DNA of 64,000 nucleotides from Scleroderma bovista. Taxonomy: Eukaryota > Basidiomycota > Agaricomycetes > Boletales > Sclerodermataceae. A program made the translations under genes and the position numbers. Of this stretch, positions 56,925 through 64,000 are shown in pieces; position 1 is the first letter of the stretch, and each line of letters opens with the position of its first letter. The DNA is taken from contig JAYMGJ010000093.1 of assembly GCA_037178675.1 (NCBI GenBank), positions 1 to 64,000 on the forward strand. Reading direction: 5' to 3'. The notes beneath the pieces were generated by a model. That model made no database searches, was not told the DNA's origin, and saw nothing but the letters and a program-made list of their open reading frames with translations.

Positions 56925-59817
56925 CTGGATAGATACCACTACTGACGATCAAGAGGATGAGGAATATAGCGAGGAAGATGAAGAAGCAGATACTGAACCC
57001 AGAAACCATGTTGGCAAGGCACCTGCAGGTCCAGTGAAATTCAAGGTCGGCCCACCAAAGAATGCATGTCGGACAGATGGGAATAGTGGTGGTATGTAAT
57101 ACATAGGGTCAGGTATTATTGACTAAACATTATTCAGACCAGGGAAGAAGTAGTGGACCCACAGGTAAAAAGCCCACGGGTGCCCAGTCCAAGCAATGTG
57201 CAGGAGGTTATATATTGGCTAGTTCTAACAACAATTTCTGATGGATTGAACAGATACCACTACTGATGAAGAGGACCCACAGCATAGCGAGGAAGACCAG
57301 GAGGCAGATACTGAAGCCAGAAACGATATTGGCAAGGCACCCACAGGTCCCACAACATTCAAGGTAGGCCCGCCAAAGAAAGCATGGCAGATAGATGGCA
57401 ACGGAGGTGGTAAGTAATACATATATACAGGTATTATAAGCTAAATGTTATTAAGACCAGGGGCCTAGTAGTTGACCCGTGGGTAACAAGCCCATGGGTG
57501 CCATGCCCAGTGGTTCTGCACCAGCATCAATTCCCATGGATGGTATGTGATACATGTAGACAGATATTATCCACTAAACATTATTCAGGCCAAGGAAAAA
57601 ATTGCGGCTCCTCCATTGGACATCCATCAAATGCAATGGCTGCGGGTGCCAAGTCCAATGGTGCTGCACTGGGATCAATTCCTGTGGATAGTATGTGATA
57701 CAGGTAAACAGATATTATCCACTAAATATTATTCAGATCATGGCGAAAGTTGTGGCTCCTCTGGTGGACATCCTGCAGATAATATGGCCGCAGGTATCAG
57801 GCCAGTGGGAGCCAAGTCCTCTCGTTCTACATTAGGATTGGTTCCTGCGGGTACTGCTTCAGCAGGTCAGTGTACCCGCAATGTTGGGAAAGTTGGCCAG
57901 CCAAAGAAAGTCAGCAACGTGAATGGGAGTAAGTAACACATTTGAAAATAATCCATCAGCTAATAGTGGCGCTCAAGCTGACTTTGGAATTGCTATGTGA
58001 GGCTATGCTACACTCTGGACATCCAGAAATATCTGACACATGCCCTGCAGAGTTCAAAAAACATGCCTGCTGCAAGGCCATCCTGTTGACGCTCTGCATG
58101 TCTACAGGTCCTCTACAACAAGCCTATACTACCAGAAAACAAGGTTCAAAAGCCAAAGAAACCGTCCATGAAGTCAGCAGCCAGTCTTCCACCTGAAGCC
58201 CCCTCTGCACTGCCAAGGGCATGGGTGCCTGCCACTGCCAGCAAGAAGAGAGGTGGGAAAGCAGGGGGAAAAGTTGTAGCATCGGGCATGGCAGCAACAC
58301 CTACCATGAAGGGTCCCTCTGTGCAATGGGATACCGATCCCACACACACAGATAAGCTTGTCTCTTGGATTCTCAACCATCCTGCTGATCATAATATCCT
58401 ATTTCATGATCGCTTATCAAACTCTCCTGCCCCCGCACTTTCTCCAGAGGAGAGGCCATCCGGAAAGAACAAGAAGGATATTACAGCAGTTATAGCCAAG
58501 CATATTTTCAAAGATGATCCGGCATACTCCGCACTATATGCGTCTGACCCAGGCAAGTTTGCATTGTCGGTCACAAATCGACTGGGGATGTAAGTATTTC
58601 TTTATTTAATATTTTTTTACCTCTGATCTACCCACTCCCTCAAGGTTGAAGAGCAAGTATCGTGAGCAACGCGGCCGTCTCACCAGCACAGGAGGCGGTG
58701 TTACACCTCAAGGTCCATCAGATAATTTATTAGGTATGATTTTAGTCTATGTGATCACTATTTCTGTAAGCTGATTTTCATGCAGCTGATGTCCTCTGTA
58801 TATTCCCGCACTACTCTGATCTTGACTTGATCTGGCGTCACATCCCTTCTTTTGATAGCGACCTTGTTACATCTCATTTCAAGGCCTCTCATGAGGACCA
58901 TTTATTGGACCTGTTGCAAAACAGGTCTGCAAAGGACTCAGCTGAAGCAGTGGAGGAAGACACTGGTGATCAAGACAATCAGCATGGACTTGAAGGCAAT
59001 GATGGCAAGATGCCAGCCAATGAAGATGTTGTGATGGACTCTACAAGAGACAACGATACTGCAATGGACTTTGCTGTTGAAAATGTGGGGGAGATGGCGA
59101 TATTGGCTTGCATGATGATGGAGATGAGGAGATGGATGGCACAGCACTTGAAGACCAGGTATGCAATGTGATCGTAATACAGTGTATCCTAATGCTAATA
59201 ATTGTTTATCAAAGGGAAATCATGCCTCTCGCTCCAAAGGAAATTCCAAGTCTCATTTGGGCCACTCGAAAGCATCAGCATCATCCAACCTCAAGGAGAA
59301 GTCGAAGACAACAGCTTGGGATTCATGCAGTGCATTTTCAAGGCATTCCCCCTATTCTCGCCCCCCGAATTTAGGTATCTCATCCTCAAGCTGGAGGTCA
59401 GGCAGCTGTACAACGGACACATCTTCCACCAAGGCCATCTCTTCGGGCAACCTGCTTTTAAAGAAGATTGAAGATTTGGATAAAGAAACAGATATCTTTG
59501 CTGATGAAGTGGACGACTCTTGCACTCGTTGTGCTACTTTACGGTACAATTACGCCTTACAAAGCAAGGAGCTAGATCTCCAGCGCAAGGAGCACAGTGC
59601 CCAGGTGGCCAATGCAGAGGCCGCATTTCGCTGTGAGCATGATCTGAAGGTACTCGACCTCGAGATGAAGAAGGTCGAGGACAATACGGTCTCTCAGCAA
59701 ATTGAACTGTTATGCCTCCAAATCCAGTTACAAGGCATGAATCAGCCTTCGTCATTGTCTTCTGCATTCCCCTCTGGTCCCCCTTCTAACTTGCCTGCCA
59801 ATCAACCTGGTGCCTAG
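56925..59817 (+). CDS. Harbinger-associated SANT/Myb-like DNA-binding protein
   Basis: Plus-strand gene with many short exons. The 5' part contains duplicated acidic exons (TTTDDQEDEEYSEEDEEAD..KVGPPK). The core (58168-58593 plus the next exon at 58645) has WDTDPTHTDKLVSWILNHPAD, SGKNKKDITAVIAKHIF, then after an intron (58591-58644) LKSKYREQRGRLTSTGGGV and FPHYSDLDLIWRHIPSF. This is the arrangement of the Myb/SANT-like partner protein that PIF/Harbinger transposases need for nuclear import and end recognition. The C-terminus (to the stop at 59815-59817) is a coiled coil (SKELDLQRKEHSAQVANAEA) followed by a Ser/Pro tail. It converges on the transposase gene 186 bp away. The start codon and first exons are not certain. 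Confidence 0.7.
56929..57785. repeat. Tandem exon-intron duplications in the accessory gene
   Basis: A ~310-bp module (gataccactactgatg .. ggtggta(t/a)gtaata .. cccacgggtgcc) at 56929 recurs at 57252, and a shorter ~120-bp module (gtatgtgatacatgtagacagatattatccactaaa .. attattcag) occurs at 57543 and 57691. Each copy contains an exon plus the following intron, so protein length grew by whole-exon duplication. Confidence 0.75.
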
Positions 59818-60003
59818 GCACCCTGCTTATCTGGACGCTTTCTTCTCTTTCCCCCCACATTGCACTGCACTTTCCCCTCATCCCCCCATTTATTCTTGCA
59901 TTTCCTTGTACCTAGTGTACCTAGTAGTTGTTTGGGGGACATACTTTGGCTAGTTTGTATGTTGTACACAAACATGTTTAGTAAATGCTACACTCTACTG
60001 CGT

Positions 60004-61516
60004 TCACTGAAATCCGCACAAGCCAAGCTCACTAAATAGATCTTCCATCAAGCACTTTCGGAAGCGCTGGCCTGGTGTGCCTTCTTCTACCTGCACTGCC
60101 ACTTGTCCAACTCCTCCCTCGTCAACATCCTCCTGAATTGCCCAAGACTCTGTTGACTGCAATTGAAGCTTTTCCTCAAATCTAATCGTCATATTGTGCA
60201 AGATAAGACAGCACTGTACCCAATAAACTGTGATTCTGAGGTCTTTCAGGGAATGGATTCGAAGACGAAGTTCACAAAGCGACTGAAAGTGCCCCTTTAA
60301 CGCTGCAAACGCATGTTCCACACGGACACGGACCTGATGGAAAGGTCACATAGATTGGAATATAAGGGAAAAAGGTGTGTACTTTTGACAAATGCCGATT
60401 GTATGTTTTCTGTTCTCTTGATAGCAGCGATGACTTCGTTGCCTTGAAGGGAACAACACACCAAGTTCGCGTTGGGTAAGCGCTATCCACCCATATCCAG
60501 TGATCCTCAGGGATGAGCTCTGCCAGGTTCTGTGTGAGTAGAGTCCCCTGGAATGCATAGGCATCATGAACGCTTCCTGGGTGGCCCAGGCCATAGTCAA
60601 CCATGATAAGGTTATGCGGCATCACTACCAGCTGCTGTGCATCAGCAACATACACACAAAAAGGTACTTTAATTTACCTGACAGTTCAACGAGTATCTTG
60701 ATTTTCTATCATAGAACGTCTCGCCATAAATTGATGGCTTTGCAAATAGGTTGATTGTTGATCCGTCCACTACAAATATGCCATTCTGCGAAGTGTTACA
60801 AGAATAGGTTGCCACCCATTGGCAAGACTGCTCCACATCCTCCGCAGGAACCCCCATGAAGGCATCATGCTGGGCAAGGATTGCCACCATAACACGGTTT
60901 GTACAGTTTATCACCGATCCAACACTGACTCCCACCCACTGGCTCACATCTTCTGGCGAGCATGCGTTACCGTAGTGGCCAGCATGGTTCAAAAGAATTG
61001 CGAGCTGGACCGCCACCGGCAGCTGTGGGTTGTTGGACCTTGACTGAAAAATCAAGTGGTCGCTGATTTGATCCAGAATACAATCAAAAATCTGTGGGTC
61101 GACGCGGAGTTTTTTTCGGAACAAATGTGGACGGTCATCTGCAAAATGTTCCAGAAGATGGAGCTGAGGGGCACACATCGGTCGGTCCACAATGTGATTT
61201 ATAACCTGAGCTTTTTGGACTTCATCATATAGGGCACAGATTGCATGAAGAAAGCGGCAATAGTGTGTGTCTCTCAATTCCAGCGAGGTTGTCGAGTGAT
61301 CGCTGATGTCTGATTCCACATCAGACAGAAGAGGGCTTATGGGACTTGGGGGTGTGATGAGCAGTGCGCTCTCGCCACTGGAGGAGTCCGTCTCACTGTC
61401 ATGTTCCAACCAGTCATGGCATTGTATGTATTTCTGCCTTGCCTGTGAGGTTTTGTTCGCTAATTCTTCGATTTTTTGTAATAGTTCAGCTTTCTTTGAT
61501 GTTTGAGGTATTGCAG
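60004..61516 (-). CDS. PIF/Harbinger-type DDE transposase
   Basis: Exons on the minus strand: an N-terminal coiled coil and acidic region (61516-61300); a helix-turn-helix-like part with LAILLNHAGHYGNACSPEDVSQWVGVS; the catalytic domain with FVVDGS (first Asp); an exon with MVDYGLGHPGSVHDAYAF (second Asp) and DHWIWVDSAYP; and a final exon with VRVEHAFAALKGHF (Glu) and VYWVQCCLILHNM. This is the standard DDE_Tnp_4 order. The catalytic triad is complete. An in-frame ATG is not visible upstream of 61409, so the first exon may lie further right. Harbinger elements duplicate 3 bp (TWA); I did not find the terminal repeats. Confidence 0.8.
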
Positions 61517-62379
61517 ATGATCATAGGGTGGATAGGATGTTTATTCCATGTACCCCATGCCCAACTCTTGTTGATATTACCGCTTTTACTGTTCCTTAGG
61601 TGTTTGACAAAGTTCCATTACATAAAAGTCCTTATCAAATAGTTTAATGGTTATCTTATCTATGCTTGGGTTTCGGCATGACATATGGCACCATTCGGAG
61701 TTTCAAAGGCATTGGAGTTCAAGGATTCTCATGCCTGTCCATTGCTAGTCCATAGTCATTCCAGAGTGATTCCAGAACACTGTATGGTCAACTTGAGTGC
61801 CACTAATAAAATCCAGACCAACCGATGTCTGGAGGAGGAACCGTGGGAACTGGTCAACTACAGCCCGCTCCAGCATGGAGAAAGAAAATAGGTAACATAA
61901 ATAAATCAAATTCCAGGAGAAAGTCTAACTTATAGCTAGGCAATGGCCCTAATGGCACTGTGCAAACCAGACCTAAGCCGCAGGTAAAGAGAAAAGGTGC
62001 AGAATACTAGTCCTGAAAATATAACAGGATAAATACTTTATAGCCACAGATGCAAGTGTTGCAATTACCCAGGATGTCATACCACACGACCAGATGGGTG
62101 AGCTGCAGTGTCAAAGTGATTGCAAACCTTTGCTTATGGAACTATCCGCAGCACTATCTGATCCCAATGAATTGCGCAATGGACATGCCGGAGGTGGAAG
62201 CAATCCAGAAAAGAAGAGATGTTCCACATGGGAAAGAAAAGTGCCCCCAAGACCAGATGCAGATATCCCCACTCCAAGCACAAGAAAGAGACATAAATAA
62301 TTTTTGTACTGGCCAGCGCTTTCCATACCATGAAACATATATTTTTGGCACATAACAATGTACAGGGAATGAAATGTGT
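61517..62379. other. Non-coding, right of the Harbinger transposase
   Basis: AT-rich with no recognisable protein; short plus-strand frames at 61685-61891 and 62050-62355 have no motifs. It likely contains the Harbinger right end and the 3' UTR of the next gene. Confidence 0.35.
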
Positions 62380-63974
62380 TTACAATGCATCGGGGTCCAG
62401 GTCTATCAATCCATCAAGGTCCTGCCCATCACCTATTGAGTCATCTGACTCTCCCGTCCCAAGCTCTGACCCGCGGCGGAGCCCATCGCAGAAATGTGCC
62501 AATGTTGCCCGATGTGTAAGTAACTGGCGCCACTGCTGCGTCTCTGCAATAAGCATGTTTGCATATGTATTATACATCGAAAACAAAGGTTGATCCAAGT
62601 CCTTCCTTGTGGGCAATGGCCACCAGCAGCCTTTGTAAAATCGGAGTCTGACTCCACGCGCAGCCTCAACTAGGTCTTTGTAAGTAATATGTTGCAAAAA
62701 GGGACTGTAGCACTCACATTCGTCCCACAGTGTATCAAATTCCACTGTTACAGTGTCCATATGAGCCAGCATATACATATGCCACCACCAATCATCTAAA
62801 CAGATTTGATACCGAGAGCAGCCAGATGAAATATTGACTTACCTTTGCTGCAGGAGCCAGTATCATCATGATCCCAATACCTCTGCCACTGCTCTGTAAA
62901 ATGGTTAGAAATGTTGGATGCATGACAGGGTGTACTTACCTTGAGCTTGAACATGGGTTTGATGAGCCATTTCTTCATCACCCTGAGACAATGACACAAG
63001 GGGAGGGGATGGATATTGTGGCCTGCGGTCAGGCCCATAGTGTGGTCCATCAACACTGATGTCGATAACATCATAATCACATAACTCATTTGTGGGCAGT
63101 GGCATGGTTTGTTCATAATCTTCAGTGGTACTGGTGGGGGAACACAGGAATTGTCCCACAGATGATGGATTGTGCGGGACTGCGGATGACTCTACCACAT
63201 CCCGTGTATTCTCTGTTCAGGATGCTAATGTGCGTGACTGCTGTGGAGGATTTTCTGGAACTGTCAGACCAGGTGAATCCGTGGACATTGAGTGATCTGC
63301 TGAGTTGACTAAGATCAGGGTGTTAACAGTGGAGTGTGTGAAAGCTGGGCTATGCCTACTGTTTCCTGGGGTATGTTTGGGAGAGAACTGTTGTGGGCAG
63401 ATCATTTCATCTGGGGAGGTTACCAGATGTGTGGGTGCCTGGCCTGGTCGGAGTGAAGGTGGTGGGTTTGGAGGCAGAGTCCAACCGTTGCCCTGTGCGC
63501 AAGACAATGTCCCCGAAAACATCATGGCACTCACTGCATTGAATTGCAGTAGTTGTGCTGGGGGTGTCCAGCCTTCCTCACATACCCAAGGCGGACACAA
63601 GGTTGGTGGCTTCCATTCATTGAGACAAGACTCTGGCAATGTAGTGGGGTGTCCCGCATTGTTGCCATCAACATCCATGGAATCATTCACCACTGGGGGT
63701 TTTGCAGGTGGCAACCAGCCAGGCCCTTCAAGCAGGCCTGGAACGAACGAAATCTTGGGAACGCCCTCAAGAGGCACAACGACCCAGACCAGAAGAGTTC
63801 TTTTACTTTGATCAAGAAGCCCGAGATTCCCCAATTCCAGCATTCAGAGTTCCTAATATACCTAATCCAATCTGTTGCAATCCCCCTCGCATTTGCAATC
63901 CACCTCTGAGACCAGACAATGTTTACGGTCAAAGGAGTCCTGTGGATATAGAACAAGAAATTGCAAGAGAACAA
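62380..63974 (-). CDS. Hypothetical Pro-rich protein, partial at window end
   Basis: Minus-strand exons: 63974-63217 (Pro-rich; WLPPAKPPVVNDSMDVDGN), 63198-62905 (LCSPTSTTEDYEQTMPLPTNELCDYD) and 62778-62380 (MYMLAHMDTVTVEFDTLWDECECYSPF.. WPLPTRKDLDQPLFSMYNTYANML, ending in an acidic tail). The last exon looks like a folded helical domain with conserved Trp/Tyr/Cys residues; the rest is disordered. I recognise no family. The gene continues beyond the window. It may be a further Harbinger-linked gene or a host gene. Confidence 0.4.
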
Positions 63975-64000
63975 GAATGGACTAGAACAGTTTTAGGAAG

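Overview
The window looks like nuclear DNA of a filamentous basidiomycete, most likely an Agaricomycete. Genes carry short introns (about 45-60 nt, GT..AG). It holds a HET-domain gene, a KDZ-class transposon with a fused Ulp1-type protease, a zinc-finger hAT, a chromodomain Ty3/gypsy element, several Ty1/copia elements and a PIF/Harbinger element. There are no ribosomal RNA genes, no CRISPR array and no telomeric repeat array. I recognised no tRNA.

Only the left edge (1-4978) looks like host genic DNA: the 3' part of a spartin/senescence-domain gene (1-1248), a non-coding stretch with several strong hairpins (1249-2304), and a three-exon HET gene (2305-4630). Everything to the right is dominated by mobile DNA.

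From 4979 to 40547 the sequence reads as one nested structure. The outermost layer is a roughly 5.8 kb satellite-like element with long inverted arms made of a 35-bp tandem repeat (A) and a ~162-bp tandem repeat (B). Its ends carry the same 8-bp direct repeat (gtattgcg). Six insertions lie inside it, each flanked by its own short direct repeat: a hAT (5196-8768), an 11.4-kb KDZ element (9361-20714), a solo gypsy LTR (21416-21803), a 7.5-kb near-perfect palindrome (22794-30282), a full-length chromodomain gypsy element (32981-39328) and another solo LTR (39706-40295).

From 40984 to about 54600 lies a second nest: a decayed copia element (copia-2) whose 5' LTR contains a whole second copia (copia-1, minus strand, 41051-46215), whose gag contains a 1.28-kb LTR-type insertion, and whose pol is broken by the end of a third copia (copia-3). 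The LTR of copia-3 in turn contains a 1.7-kb fold-back element with 21-bp terminal inverted repeats.

The right end (about 56.9-61.5 kb) is a PIF/Harbinger-type pair of convergent genes (SANT/Myb-like accessory protein, plus strand; DDE transposase, minus strand), followed by a proline-rich minus-strand gene that runs off the window.

The most unusual observations are: the 7.5-kb palindrome whose arms differ, as far as I compared them, only in the outermost ~100 bp; the outer satellite element whose opposite arm preserves the empty site of the hAT insertion; a gypsy element with a Tf1-like self-priming signal and an in-phase TTTAAAA slippery site at the end of gag; and a strong bias of nonsense mutations to TGA at probable arginine codons in the dead retroelements, suggesting CpG methylation decay.
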